Assembly (NCBI GenBank): GCA_904063045.1
Contig: CAJFCJ010000005.1
Coordinates: 141,602 to 179,862, forward strand
Reading direction: 5' to 3'
Length of the DNA stretch: 38,261 nucleotides
Origin: Dimorphilus gyrociliatus
Lineage: Eukaryota; Annelida; Polychaeta; Dinophilidae
Shown here in pieces: positions 20,401-30,911 of the stretch. Each line of letters begins with the position of its first letter. Positions within the stretch are counted from its first letter, which is position 1. Made by a program: the position numbers and the translations under genes. The notes beneath the pieces are model-generated. The model was not told the origin of the DNA. It saw only the letters and a list, made by a program, of their open reading frames with translations, and searched no databases.

Positions 20401-22783
20401 TGAAGTAACCGAAGAGAATACCGAACATTATACATATAGTATGTTACATTTATTGAAAAAAGTAGCCGAACAAGATCCAAGGGAGATTAACTCATCAGTT
20501 TTTGATTATTTAATAAATTCTCTTAGAATATCTTATGGAACGACGGCTTGTCTAGCTCTTCAGAAGTTGGCTATATCAAAATTCGATTTATTCAATGGCT
20601 ACCATGACAAAATTGAACAGATTGTTAAATCTTATAAGAACGGTGTATTTTATTTACAACTATTGGCTGATTTAAGTCAAACAGCGGCATTAGGGGAAAA
20701 GTACGCTAAAGTTATTTGGGAAATGTTCAAGACGGGAGGTCAAGACTATAGAGCCAATTGTTTATCAGCCCTTCGTAATGTTGCCGTTAGACAAAGGGAG
20801 GCTGTTGAACGTTATAAACATGACATTGAACAATTAAAAACCGACCTAAGTATTAAAGATTGGGTCATGCTCGTTCTAGATGTTTTGGAAGGTAGATCCT
20901 TAGAAAAAGTTTCAAATGACCTCATTGAACAAAGGGAAGATATTGATAACTTGAACGTTAGAGTTACTAATAACGAAGGAAAGATTGAATATCTCGATAA
21001 CGAAGTTAAAGACACTAAAGCCGAGATTAAGGTTGTTAAACTAGACGTTCAAGAAACGAAAGAGCGTCTCAGTCAAATGGAATATACAATGAAAGGACTC
21101 GACGAAAGAGTTGAACAACTCGGCTATATGACTCTTTCCCACGCTCCAGCTTGGTCTCGTCACGTTTCGGACCTAATGAATAATCAAGCTGATAACGATT
21201 GGAGATTACTCGCAATGAAACTTAATTATACAAATGATGATATTCGTAATTGGGCTACTCAGCCAGATCCATGCCTCTCGCTATTGGACGAATGGTTTGC
21301 CACCCACAAAACAAGGGAAGCCACTTTCGCTATATTAAATAATCTTAAAGATATGAATAGATTAGACGCCGTTGAAGTAGTTGAAAATGCCCTTGCCGCC
21401 GTAAAAGATGTTGTTACTGAGGAAACGGATGAAGTATTTGAAAAGCCCGAAATATTTCTCAGCTATCAATGGGGACATCAACAAGAGGTGAAATTATTAA
21501 AGAAACACCTGGAAATGGCAGGATTTAAAGCGTGGATGGATATTGGTCAAATGGGTGGTGGAGATAAACTATACGCAAAAATAGACGATGGTGTTCGATC
21601 GGCAAAAGTCATCATTAATTGTGTCAGCGAAAAATACGCTCAATCGGCAAATTGTTGTAGAGAAGTTAATCTATCAACTAATCTTGGTAAACCAATGATC
21701 CCTTTACTTATGGAACAGCTTTCCTGGCCTCCTCCAGGACCAATGGGTCCTATAATGTCTGAATATCTCTATATCAAATTTTTCAAATCCAACGACGTTG
21801 AAAAGGATAATAAAGTATTTTGGATGTCGGCAAAGTTTCAAGAACTACTTATGCAATTGAGATACTACGCAGCTCCCGACGTTGAACTCATTAAGAAGGA
21901 TTCTCTCTATTACGGTTGGATGACTCCACCGGAAGAAGTGATTGTAATTCCCGATAGAAAGCAGAAAGTTGGAAATAATAATTCTAAGAAAGAAGAGAAA
22001 ACCGTAGAAAACGAAAAAAGTCCCGACGTTTTCATATCTTATCAATGGGATAAACAAGAACAAATTAAACGTCTTTATAAGAAACTTACCGAAATGGGAT
22101 ATCATTGTTGGTTGGATATTATGCAAATGGGAGGAGGTGATTCGCTATTTGATAAAATTGATAAAGGGATAAGAGGCGCTAAAATTGTCGTATCGTGTGT
22201 AACTAAAAAGTACGCTTTGAGCGTCAATTGTAAAAGAGAAGTTTCCCTATCATCCGCCTTGAACAAACCGATTATACCTCTTCTATTAGAAAATATGTCT
22301 TGGCCACCGGAAGGTCAAATGTCAATGATATTTACTCAACTGTTGTACATAGGATTTCATAAAAAAGAAAATTCAAGTTTGTGGCAAGGAGATGAATTTG
22401 ATCAATTAACGTCTAAGATTGATACAAACATTACTCCGTCCAACGATATTAACGATGAAGACGAGCTTGATAATTCTCAGGAAACTAAACAAACTGTTGT
22501 GGAAGCAGCGAAAACGGGTAGTTTAAAGGAAAGTAGTGAAAAGAGGAAAGAAGTTAAAAATAAAATGAACGAAAAGAAGAAGGACGAAGAAGTTGAGAAG
22601 AGAAATGCCGAGAGAGAGAGAGAAGAGAAGAGAAATGCCGAAAGACAAAGAGAAGAGAAGAGAAATGAAGAAAATAAAATGAACAACGAAAGAAAGGTTG
22701 CAAAAAAGGAGAATGAATCATCAACAAGAAGAGAAGTGGATAATCCACCTCCGAAGAAATCTTCAACTTGTACTATATTATAA
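17487..22783 (+). CDS. Helical repeat - Death - TIR - TIR - CaaX protein (14 predicted exons; small indels and N gap)
   Basis: Predicted exons: 17487-17728, 17853-18006, 18075-18249, 18314-18461, 18522-18658, 18720-18849, 18911-gap, gap-19334, 19408-19530, 19583-19718, 19776-19960, 20026-20109, 20159-20273 and 20337-22783; roughly 1,470 residues. The first half is helical, probably ARM/HEAT-like. In the long open frame from Met 20441: coiled coil at about 155-230, Death domain at 235-322 (DNDWRLLAMKLNYTNDDI, NLKDMNRLDAVEVVE), TIR1 at 336-450 (EIFLSYQW, then E408 in CCREV), TIR2 at 527-650 (DVFISYQW, E600 in CKREV), a basic/acidic coiled coil at 690-760 and a terminal CTIL. Those Glu positions match the NADase glutamate of SARM1-type TIRs; CTIL predicts geranylgeranylation and membrane anchoring. 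As written, frame breaks occur near 18137, in 19210-19320 and near 19930, and the exon F donor reads ATAAGT. Most are absent from the inverted copy at 6474-7688, so sequence error is likely for some. Confidence 0.82.
18916..19142. other. Assembly gap (227 N) inside the TIR gene
   Basis: All bases are N. Flanks show that the gap hides the rest of exon G, one intron and the start of exon H. The inverted copy at 7178-7407 (230 bases, minus strand) lies between the same flanking sequences, so the gap length is realistic and its content is effectively visible there. Confidence 0.95.
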
Positions 22784-23228
22784 ATTGAAAGTATAAAACA
22801 TGACAAAACGTAACTTTCGAGCTTAAAGTTAAAAATGAACGATCTCAGCGATTGTTTAATACGATTTCTATATGTTTCTCTAACCTTATTAAAGACTTTC
22901 CTATCCGTTTTGAATATATTAAAAACGTGGCTTAAACGTTGAGTGGGAGTTGGGGGAATTGAAAGAGAGTTTAATGATTGATTAATTCTTTCATAAATTG
23001 CTATTGCAGTACCAAATGTTTGGTTGTCATATTTTCTAAATAGACGTAATAAGAACATTAAAAGTATACTCAATTAATTAAAATAGGTTTATATGATTGT
23101 CATAAATACATAAAAGATATAAGTACTAATATTTATTCCCCTTATACTACAATTTAGATGTTAAAATATCAAGATAATGCAGATAAAATTGATGAACTAT
23201 CGCTTGCTTAAAACTTGTATTTATTCCT

Positions 23229-23267
<39 letters not shown>

Positions 23268-23398
23268 CAACATCCAACACCGTAAATCAGCAAATGATAC
23301 AAAACAGGGAAAAGGTAGGGGGAGGGTCGGATAAATTCTAAAATGAACATTTTAAACTATGCCAAAATGCTGAGGGAAGATTGATATCTGGAATTCTT
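22784..23398. other. 3' flanks of the converging TIR and PAN genes
   Basis: No gene is seen. This is the space between two convergent genes: the TIR gene ends at 22783 and the PAN-domain gene ends at 23399 on the other strand. It holds a (GA)n run at 23232-23263. Open frames on the minus strand here are antisense to the coiled-coil exon or simple-repeat readthrough. Confidence 0.5.
23232..23263. repeat. (GA)n microsatellite
   Basis: About 16 uninterrupted GA units. Confidence 0.95.
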
Positions 23399-24350
23399 TC
23401 AGTTTACTTCATTATTCATCTTTACAAAGAATATGGATCCTACGTTATCTATAGGATCTTTAACTGATTTTTGCAAGTAACAGATATCATTGGTTATGGT
23501 AAAAGCCGCACAGGTAACAGACTTTTTACATTCGTCGAAACACTGTTGAAAATCATCATTTTCAACCGTAATCCTTTTCAACTCTTCGCCTCGATTTGCT
23601 TCAAAGTTTCTCTTTTCAAAATCTTTATGATCGAAGAATGCTGTAAGGGAATAATTGTTTTTGTATATTTAACGAGAAGAAAACTGGTAAAGAGTGGACC
23701 TTTTTTATCTTTAATATAGAAAACGTTGTGGGGTCGGGAAGTAAACTCTTCGTAAGATTTAATCTTATCTTTCAACCAGCACATTTTCCTTACAGTATTG
23801 AATGAGAATGAAACGCAATTGGATAGAGTATTGCAGGTATTTACGCAACGATCTAGAAGGGTATTGTTAATAGTTTTAATATCATCACCAGCCGAGCATA
23901 GTTGATCGACAGCAAAGTAATTTTTAGCAATAACTGAAATATAATTGAATTAATAGAAGAAACAATTGACAATATTTTTATATAATTACTATTTTCGTGT
24001 CTGATGAAAAGACTTATGTCATTGTTTGGTTGTTGTAGTGATTTATCAAGACTATCATGTAAGTAGCACCTTTGCGTCTTTTCGTCAAACGTAATTGCCT
24101 TTGACATATACGACCTTTGAGCGTAGACCATACAAGCGTTAAGGTTTGAAACTCTATAAACTGCAATATGCTTAGTGATTTCCGTCTTTGGAACTTTTGT
24201 AAATCCAAAATATTCATCGTCAGCTAAAGTTAGAAAAGGTAAGTAGTTTAATTATAAAATATAGATATGTAAATATTTTCCATGATTACATTTGGCGTAT
24301 TGAAATATTCCAATTATTACAAAAATACCAAGTTTAATGAAAAGTTCCAT
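23399..24350 (-). CDS. Secreted protein with three PAN/apple-type domains (4 exons)
   Basis: Predicted minus-strand exons: 24350-24290, 24223-24000, 23933-23700 and 23640-23399, all phases consistent, about 250 residues. It starts MELFIKLGIFVIIGIFQ, a signal peptide. Three Cys-bearing modules follow with PAN-like spacing: NLNACMVYAQRSYMSKAITF...RCYLHD; RCVNTCNTLSNCVSFSF...MCWLKD; QCFDECKKSVTCAAFT...ICYLQK. This pattern (C-x3-C, C-x-AF/SF, then C-YL/WL) is that of PAN/apple domains, which bind proteins or carbohydrates outside the cell. The third intron has a weak donor (GTCCAC) chosen because it alone keeps frame. No enzyme domain or transmembrane anchor is visible. It converges on the TIR gene. 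Confidence 0.75.
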
Positions 24351-25658
24351 ATTCAATATTGTTGAAATTTGAATAGTTTTTAAAAAGTGAGATTTCTTAG
24401 TTATGCATTTTATGTTTGCATTATATATATATATACATTTTGAACGTTCAAAAAACTATTAAACAGCCGCTTTTTAACTAGCAAATAAACTTTTTTCTTT
24501 GTTTTCCCTCTGCGAATTTATTATACGATTATTACTTTTGTATTTTATTCATTTATTACCTTTTTCAAAAATTTATTCTCATTTTTTGCAGTCGAAATTA
24601 AAACTTGAAACTAAAAGTTTCTCTGCAAAGGGTAAAACAATGTTATTGTTGTTCTTGAATAAAATTCCCATGTAAGTTAATGAATCGGGGTGTTTTTTGA
24701 CATAAAACGTCTTCTTCTAGGCTCAAGACAAACGAAAAGTAAAAATTTATTGAAAAAACGTATACATTTAACAGATCAATTATAATTTTATAAATAATTA
24801 AAGGAAGATTATAGGACTACATACTTTTCGACGCGCAATATGACTAATATGAATAAAATAGAAGTATTCTATAGAAAAACATATTTATTTGTGGTTATAT
24901 TTTTAAATATCATTTGACTGTGAATTGCTGACTAAATAATTCAATTCAAAACTTTATGAATATATATATGTTGTATGGTGTGGAATATTACACCGAAACG
25001 TTAATATTCATGGCAGTTTTTATATATATATAGTCGAATAGTTGACAGAATGGAAAGAAAATGTATAAATTAAAAGTATAAAAATGTGGATATTCTACTT
25101 TAGCAATGTAATGAATTGGAAGGTATCGTTAAAGTATCATTCTAACCTTCTCCCACTTTTAAATTTACTTCTATTTACTGTATTCATTTTACGATATAAG
25201 TGATATTTCTAACATTTCTTTCTCTCTATCTTTCTGTCTCTGTCTCTCTCTGTCCCATCGAATATCTTGCTGAAAAATATAAAAATTGAATTACTTTTAA
25301 AGAGTTTTTGCTTTTGATTGAAATTGTTACCATGACTGATATTATAAGATTTTACAACAGTTATCATTATCACATGACTCTAAAAACTAGAAAAAGATTA
25401 ATTTTCTTCTCAGTTCAAGCAAAAAATATATATGGATAGAGAGGGTTGGCAGACATTTTGTATTGTCGGCGAGTAGCCATTTTGATATCAACTTCCGTAA
25501 AGGTTGAAAAAACTTAAAAATAATTACTTTAATTAATTATTTTAATTAGTTTATTATTTTTTTTATTATGTTACGAAAAAAATATTTCGATAAATTTATC
25601 AGGGTTCGTGGTTTTTCTTATTGCGCACGCGCATTTATACATTGAACCCTGTGAAGAA
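24351..25658. promoter_or_regulatory. Upstream region of orphan-family gene A; outer part of left inverted-repeat arm
   Basis: No coding sequence is seen. 24532-25658 belongs to the left arm of the large inverted repeat and is matched at about 35865-36998, so gene A and its arm partner share more than 1 kb of upstream sequence. It contains AT runs (24960-24970, 25021-25032), a small palindrome around GGTGTGGAATATTACACC, and a CT/GT-rich tract at 25220-25258. The PAN gene promoter must lie in the first ~180 bases. Confidence 0.4.
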
Positions 25659-26757
25659 ATGCCTCATCTCTTTTCTGACCAACATGTTAATGAATTAAAA
25701 GACTTATTCGAAATAAAAATTTCAGAAGGTTTAAAGTTGGAAAGATGTTTGTCTAAGGATGCAGTTTATCTTGATACTTTAAGAATAAGAAATGACTTTG
25801 AGCAGCATTTTTATGAAAAGACAATTGAACGTTTCAATAAAATTCAACAGCTAAGGGAACAAACCTTCGGAAAATGTGGAAAAATATTTTTACAATGTTC
25901 TATTGAAAGACACAGCACGAAATGTCTATTTCGCTTGTTCGGGTGTTGTACAAATTTGGGTGAGAATCATAGAACAAGTTACCTCATCGAGGTTGAGGTT
26001 AAAGAACCAAAACAAATAACGTACGAGTACTTGATGAGCCTGCTCGATAGGGAAAACATCACTCTCAACGTAGTAGGTATCTCTACGTTTGGCGATAGAG
26101 ATTTGGATTTTGATACTCATCACTTTCCAAAGGTTGATGTAATTGTCCCTCTTAGTTGCTGCTTAATGAGGGACATTGATAAAAACCCGTTTGGAAATGT
26201 TTTAGAAACACTCTACGTATATGCAAAGAGGGAATTAAACATACCCGAACCACAGCCCTCTCCAGGACATCGATACTACATTCAGGAATTGGGTAACTAT
26301 CTGACACAAATTCTGGCTAGCATTGATTCAGTCACTACTACACTAATCAAAAAATATATGGGTCTGATTGAGATCTTGATAAGCATATCACACGTCTATA
26401 CTGAAGCCTATAGACAAAATAAGTTGGGATATTTTGTGGAGAATATACCAAATATCCGTCAACAATTGACAACGCAAAACGGGTATTTTGAGGAGACACT
26501 GCAATTTTTGTCTGATGAAAACTGGGGGATGTACGAAGAATTATGCAGAACATATCCATGGTTGCCATTTCGACCTCCGTACATGAATAGAGATCGAGCA
26601 ATAAATCTAATGTCGTTCAACAGTCCGGAAGAGTTCAAATTAACCGAACAGTATTTTTTCTCAGATCTCTCGGCCAACGAACAATAATAAAATGTTCTTG
26701 AGAGCCAACTGAGATATACACTTGACAAGTTCTCTTCTGAATAGTTAAATCCTTACG
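24532..26757. repeat. Left arm of ~2.2-kb inverted repeat
   Basis: This arm matches 34768-36998 in reverse complement with scattered substitutions and small indels. It starts at ATTACTTTTGTATTTTATTC and ends at CTTCTGAATAG near 26745-26757, and contains gene A with its full upstream region. The arms are separated by about 8.0 kb. Confidence 0.9.
25659..26687 (+). CDS. Orphan-family protein A (342 aa, single exon), left arm
   Basis: I do not recognise this family. An open frame with no intron starts at ATG 25659 (MPHLFSDQHVNELKDLFE); the frame is open further upstream to 25608 but only with a GTG. The protein is soluble-looking, with no signal peptide or membrane segment. Motifs shared with copies B and D: AVYLDTL/GVYLDTL, GKCGKIFLQCSIERH, CLFRLFGCCT, LLDRENITLNVVGISTFGD, HHFPKVDVIVPLSCC, ELNIPEPQ, NKLGYFVENIPNIR and a C-terminal YPWLPFRPPYMNR. 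Cysteines (FLQCS, FGCC, LSCC) are conserved. The distant member C keeps the FIENIDNIR and RIPFGVR parts. Nothing suggests a transposon protein (no DDE, RT or zinc finger), though it sits in a repeat. It looks intact and is the best reference for the family. Confidence 0.72.
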   Translation: MPHLFSDQHVNELKDLFEIKISEGLKLERCLSKDAVYLDTLRIRNDFEQHFYEKTIERFNKIQQLREQTFGKCGKIFLQCSIERHSTKCLFRLFGCCTNLGENHRTSYLIEVEVKEPKQITYEYLMSLLDRENITLNVVGISTFGDRDLDFDTHHFPKVDVIVPLSCCLMRDIDKNPFGNVLETLYVYAKRELNIPEPQPSPGHRYYIQELGNYLTQILASIDSVTTTLIKKYMGLIEILISISHVYTEAYRQNKLGYFVENIPNIRQQLTTQNGYFEETLQFLSDENWGMYEELCRTYPWLPFRPPYMNRDRAINLMSFNSPEEFKLTEQYFFSDLSANEQ

Positions 26758-28071
26758 TTTATCCATACTTTTGATAATAAAAAGATAATATAAATTAGCT
26801 TGTAGTCTGCTTAATTACTCATTCAAGACTTAGCAAACATAACATAACGATTGTTTAGGTTAATTAGATTGAAATCTTCCTAAAACATAAACCTGACAAA
26901 GTAAACGGCCCCCACTTTTGATTTGTCCAGCATCTCATCTTCCTTTTCGTCCATTGCTAATTCTTTCCCCTTCTTCGGCTCAGGAAGGAATTCAGGTTAT
27001 GTGTTGCCACTTATCCTTGGAAGTGTATTGCTTTTTTTTCATCAGAAAACGAAGAAGCAGATATCCCAAACATGTACTCCGAGCACACGTGAGGGATCAG
27101 AAAGTTACGTAGTAAGGAGTAGTTTCAGAAGCTCAAGTACGCGAAGCATATCCTCTGGAAAGAGGAAGAGGAACAAAAATGACTAGGTGGAAGTGTGAAT
27201 GGTGAAGAAGAAGAAAGACAGATGCCACTATCGAAAAGGGACAAGACTCCACAAAGACAACGTGCGAGTACTGCACAGAATATGAGTACATTTAATAGTA
27301 TGGCAAATATTCAAGACATTCAAATCCATGGCAAGGGAGAATGAAAAAATTGAATGGAGCTTCATGACACCAAAGACCCTCATCAGGGAAAAATATGAGA
27401 GGTTGCCATAAAGGCAGCCAAGAACCAAGCAAAGCCAACATCCACAACCATTGGTCCCATCAAAAGTGTCCGACGATGCTCACATTGGTGGAAAAGGTGA
27501 TAAACTGTAAACCACTACAATAGCCTCCTGGATGACCTCAATCAGGTGTTGGTAACACCCAATCCATAAGCAGATGTCAAAAAGAAATACAGTGGAACGA
27601 GGGAAAAAAGGATTGAACTGGAGGGAGAGGCGGTGGAATGAGATAGAAAGACAATGGTGCAAGATATAAATTTATAGTTGGTGAGCCGGCAAAGGAAAAC
27701 TGAAGGAGGAAGAAAGCTACAGATTGGAGACAAAGTACTCATATCAGATAAAATGAAGGCAAGACAAAGATGAGTGAGTGGCTTTAATTAAGTTAGAGAA
27801 GTAAAAAGCTATTCATACTGTATACTGTATTGCTGTAAGTATTAGTAGTATTATAAGTATTAGTATATAGTGCCGTATATCAAGTTTGCGAAAATGTGGA
27901 TATGTCATAGAGGTATTTCAGGGTTAACCCTTTCTTCTCACATTAGGGTTCATGTAATTAATTTTCTCAGTGGAATACTTGAAGAGCAACGCTCATGAAT
28001 GGCAAATATGAAACGAGAGAGATGTTGATGGCCGAACTAAGCCACGAAGTGGCAAATAGACAAAGGCTGTA
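26758..28071. mobile_element. Degraded retroelement-like debris
   Basis: From about 26900 the base composition turns purine-rich and more GC-rich than the neighbouring genes. No long frame survives. Around 27680-27770 the plus strand reads GRKLQIGDKVLISDKMKARQ, which resembles the end of retroviral-type integrases (a GD-x-VL motif). Together with the gag-like frame at 28072 this suggests an old LTR retroelement, but no LTR pair was found. Short frames here are not gene candidates. Confidence 0.35.
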
Positions 28072-28335
28072 ATGGAGAGGAGTTACGACCTGGCGGACAG
28101 AAAATCACCTACGACCCTGATAATGTTCGAAGGGGAGATGGATATGTTTGACAGCTGCTTGGTAAGACATGAAAGTATCCTATCGCACTACAGTGGAGTG
28201 AACGATGGGGAAAAGTTCGAATTATTGTATGCTCAATTGGGTAACAACATAAAAAAAGAGGTAAAAAGATTTCGACATTCCCCAAAGGACGGCTACAAAA
28301 GCGCAATGAGATTCTTAAGAACATTGGGAACTTAA
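28072..28335 (+). pseudogene. Gag-like retroelement fragment
   Basis: An 87-residue frame contains LIMFEGEMDMFDSCLVRHES, then GEKFELLYAQLGNN and a Y-x-x-AMRFLRTLGT end. This order (F-x-G, a D-F/W segment, EKF-x-x-L, then Y-x-x-A-x-x-L) is like the gag-associated domain of BEL/Pao elements. Codon and base use differ from the neighbouring host genes. No complete element surrounds it, and a relationship to the BEL/Pao piece at 8.3-10.3 kb could not be shown. Confidence 0.4.
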
Positions 28336-28501
28336 GTTGAAGTGTACAGATGTGCGAAGTGGTGGACCAGAAAGAGTAGTAGGCTAACAACACGAAAGAA
28401 GAAGGGAACGTTGCTCAGAGGAGAGAGATCTGGAATGCTACTCCTTCGACAAGCCTCACCCTAACCCTTTTAATTTAATTAGGCCGTTGGTATAGGGTTA
28501 G

Positions 28502-29103
28502 AATGATTAATGATTATTTCTCGTGAATAAAAAACTAACAAAACTAACCGTTCTACCGTATTACATTATTAGTAGTCATACGACCAAAATATAGATCTCT
28601 CAACTGGTTTTTCTAACCCTAACACTAACCCTAACCCTAACTCGAAGATCTAACCCTGTTTTAGAATTATCAGATTGCTTAAACGGAATTTTCCGCTCAA
28701 TTCTTTTACGTAAAAAAAACTTTTCTGACTGCGTAGTAATTTTACGAAAGATTAGTGTATGGTATAAATGCACCCAGTTTTCTCCTCTCATTTCTCCTCT
28801 CTCACTAATGATTAATGATTATTTCTCGTGAATAAAAAACTAACAAAACTAACCGTGCTACCGTATTACATTATTAGTAGTCATACGACCAAAATATAGA
28901 TCTCTCAACTGGTTTTTCTAACCCTAACACTAACCCTAACCCTAACCCTAACTCGAAGATCTAACCCTGTTTTAGAATTATCAGATTGCTTAAACGGAAT
29001 TTTCCGCTCAATTCTTTTACGTAAAAAAAACTTTTCTGACTGCGTAGTAATTTTACGAAAGATTAGTGTATGGTATAAATGCACCCAGTTTTCTCCTCTC
29101 ATT
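28502..29103. repeat. Two ~0.3-kb tandem repeats with interstitial telomere-like repeats
   Basis: Unit 1 (28502-28792) and unit 2 (28807-29103) are nearly identical. The differences I saw are one base (ACCGTTCTACC versus ACCGTGCTACC) and one extra CCCTAA in unit 2. Each contains a CCCTAACACTAACCCTAACC cluster, about 28617-28640 and 28919-28952. Unit 2 runs into the 5' end of orphan gene B and supplies an upstream ATG (29079). The duplication therefore doubles the proximal promoter region of gene B. Confidence 0.9.
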
Positions 29104-29114
29104 CCAAAACCGGA

Positions 29115-30128
29115 ATGTCCGACCGATTTACCTTCACATTAGAAACTTTACTTTGTTCTAAAATTGCTTCACCTTTAAGCCTGGAAAAATGTTTATCTGA
29201 AGATGGAGTTTACCTTGATACTTTGCAAGCAAGAAAAGACTTTAAAGAGCACTTTTATGAAAAGTCAATTGGGTGCTATCACCGAATTCGAAGGCTAAGG
29301 ATGGAAAATTTAGGAAAATGTGGAAAAGTATTTCTACAATGCTCTATTGAAAGACACTTAACAAATTGTCTATTTCGCTTGTTCGGGTATTGTACTCATC
29401 GGAATTCCAGAAAATGTTACCTTATTGAGACAAAGATTTTAAAGCCGAAAGAAATAACGTACAATTATTTAATGAAACTACTCGATAGAGAAAACATCAC
29501 TCTTAACGTAGTTGGTATCTCTACATTTGGTGATGAAAAATTAGGTTTTGATACTCACCACTTTCCAAAGATTGACCTAATTGTTTCTCTTAGTTGTTGT
29601 CTAGTGGAGGACATTAATAACAACAATTTTGCAAATGTTCTAAAGAAGCTATACGTATGTGGAAAGAGGGAATTAAACATACGTGAACCACAGCTCTCTA
29701 GAGGACTTGTATTCTGTATTCCAGAATTGGGCGACTATCTAATAAAAATAAGATATAGTAACGATCCAAAGCTTGCTGCCATGATTGAAAACTACTTGGG
29801 TGTCATTAACATACTGATTTACATATCATGTGTCTATACTCAAGCCTGTAGACATAATAAGTTGGGATATTTCGTGGAGAATATTCCAAATATCCGTCAA
29901 CTAATGAAAACGCAAAAAGGACATTTTGAGGAGACGCTGCAATTTTTGTCTGATGAAAACTGGAGGATGTATGTAGAACTATGCAGAACATATCCATGGT
30001 TGCCATTTCGACCTCCATACATGAATAGATATCGAGCAAGAAGTCTCCTGTCATTCAACAACCCGGAAGAGGTTGAATTGACGGAACATTACTTCTTCAA
30101 AGATATTCCGACCGATACAGTTGACTAA
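29115..30128 (+). CDS. Orphan-family protein B (337 aa, single exon), in the spacer
   Basis: A clear paralogue of protein A, with the same motifs (DGVYLDTL, GKCGKVFLQCSIERH, CLFRLFGYCT, LLDRENITLNVVGISTFGD, NKLGYFVENIPNIR, YPWLPFRPPYMNR) and substitutions spread over the whole length, so it is an older duplicate. I prefer Met 29115 (MSDRFTFTLETLLC) because it aligns with the start of A; an in-frame ATG at 29079 lies inside the tandem-repeat segment. The frame is intact without introns. The C-terminus ends IPTDTVD. Function is unknown; conservation of motifs over divergent sequence suggests it is, or was, under selection. Confidence 0.7.
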   Translation: MSDRFTFTLETLLCSKIASPLSLEKCLSEDGVYLDTLQARKDFKEHFYEKSIGCYHRIRRLRMENLGKCGKVFLQCSIERHLTNCLFRLFGYCTHRNSRKCYLIETKILKPKEITYNYLMKLLDRENITLNVVGISTFGDEKLGFDTHHFPKIDLIVSLSCCLVEDINNNNFANVLKKLYVCGKRELNIREPQLSRGLVFCIPELGDYLIKIRYSNDPKLAAMIENYLGVINILIYISCVYTQACRHNKLGYFVENIPNIRQLMKTQKGHFEETLQFLSDENWRMYVELCRTYPWLPFRPPYMNRYRARSLLSFNNPEEVELTEHYFFKDIPTDTVD

Positions 30129-30911
30129 TTTTCTTCTTAACAGTTAAATTTTTTACGTTAATGCTAAATTCTTCATAATGATGAAATTATGCAAATTTAT
30201 CCAATTACTTGAACAAGTTTCAATTAAAATTAGTTTGAAATTCGTCTAATTACTCATTCAAGATTTATGAAAGATGGCATAATAATCGTTAAAGTTAATA
30301 CATTGGAATCTTCCTAAAACTTAAGCCTAGCGACTGCATGATTTGAACATGAAAATGTCCGTGGAATTAAGACACACCCTCTATTCTATTATTGCATAGC
30401 TATTGTTAAGTTTTTTTTTATATCTATCCGGCTAGCTCGTATTAGGTGACACATATTTACGTAATATTCAAGCTGAAATATTCTTCGATATTCTAAATTG
30501 TAGACGAGCGATTTAAGAATGTATTTTCCTTAATTGATCGTATGATATATAGCAATTTTAATTGGTGGTATTTGCGGAGAAGATAAGAGTAAAGCTTATA
30601 CTCTCAAACTGTTTAGTGAGTATTATTTTCAACTCTTTCTTTTTGCCTTTTTTGTTCTACGAGTATTTATGACTGAGGACATTTTTAAAGCTAAATCTTT
30701 ACTTGTTTCGCGTAGCTAAAAATCATTTAGCAAACTTGCATTCCTTTTATTCAATAAAGACGTTAACATCATTATAGCTATTGATACAATAGATTATCTC
30801 ATTACATACCAATTGCCACTTTCAGTTGACTTGAAAGCTGATAAGGCTTGTCCTGTTCCCTCTACTGTTTTCAATGTTAATGATTAGAATTATGATAAAA
30901 TGAAGAGTAGC
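30129..30911. other. Intergenic: 3' flanks of gene B and of the minus-strand gene
   Basis: No gene is seen. 30130-30330 resembles, in patches, the 3' flank of gene A. 30600-30740 recurs in inverted, altered form at 37110-37250. Confidence 0.4.

Noticed and set aside
22477-23073. 198-residue minus-strand frame rich in Ser/Phe/Leu
   Set aside because: Antisense to the Lys/Glu-rich coiled coil at the end of the TIR gene; composition explains its openness.
23147-23350. Frame with an SLSLSL repeat
   Set aside because: Readthrough of the (GA)n microsatellite.
25608-25658. Upstream start for orphan gene A
   Set aside because: The codon is GTG, not ATG, and the arm partner D starts at the equivalent of Met 25659.
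26459-26728. 89-residue minus-strand frame, repeated at 34796-35065
   Set aside because: Antisense of orphan genes A and D; preserved only because the sense gene is.
26918-27186. Two overlapping Ser-rich frames
   Set aside because: Short, without family motifs, in decayed retroelement-like sequence.
28600-29102. Two near-identical minus-strand frames (MRGENWVHLYHT...)
   Set aside because: They are open frames through the tandem repeat; the RVRVRV end is translated telomere-like repeat.
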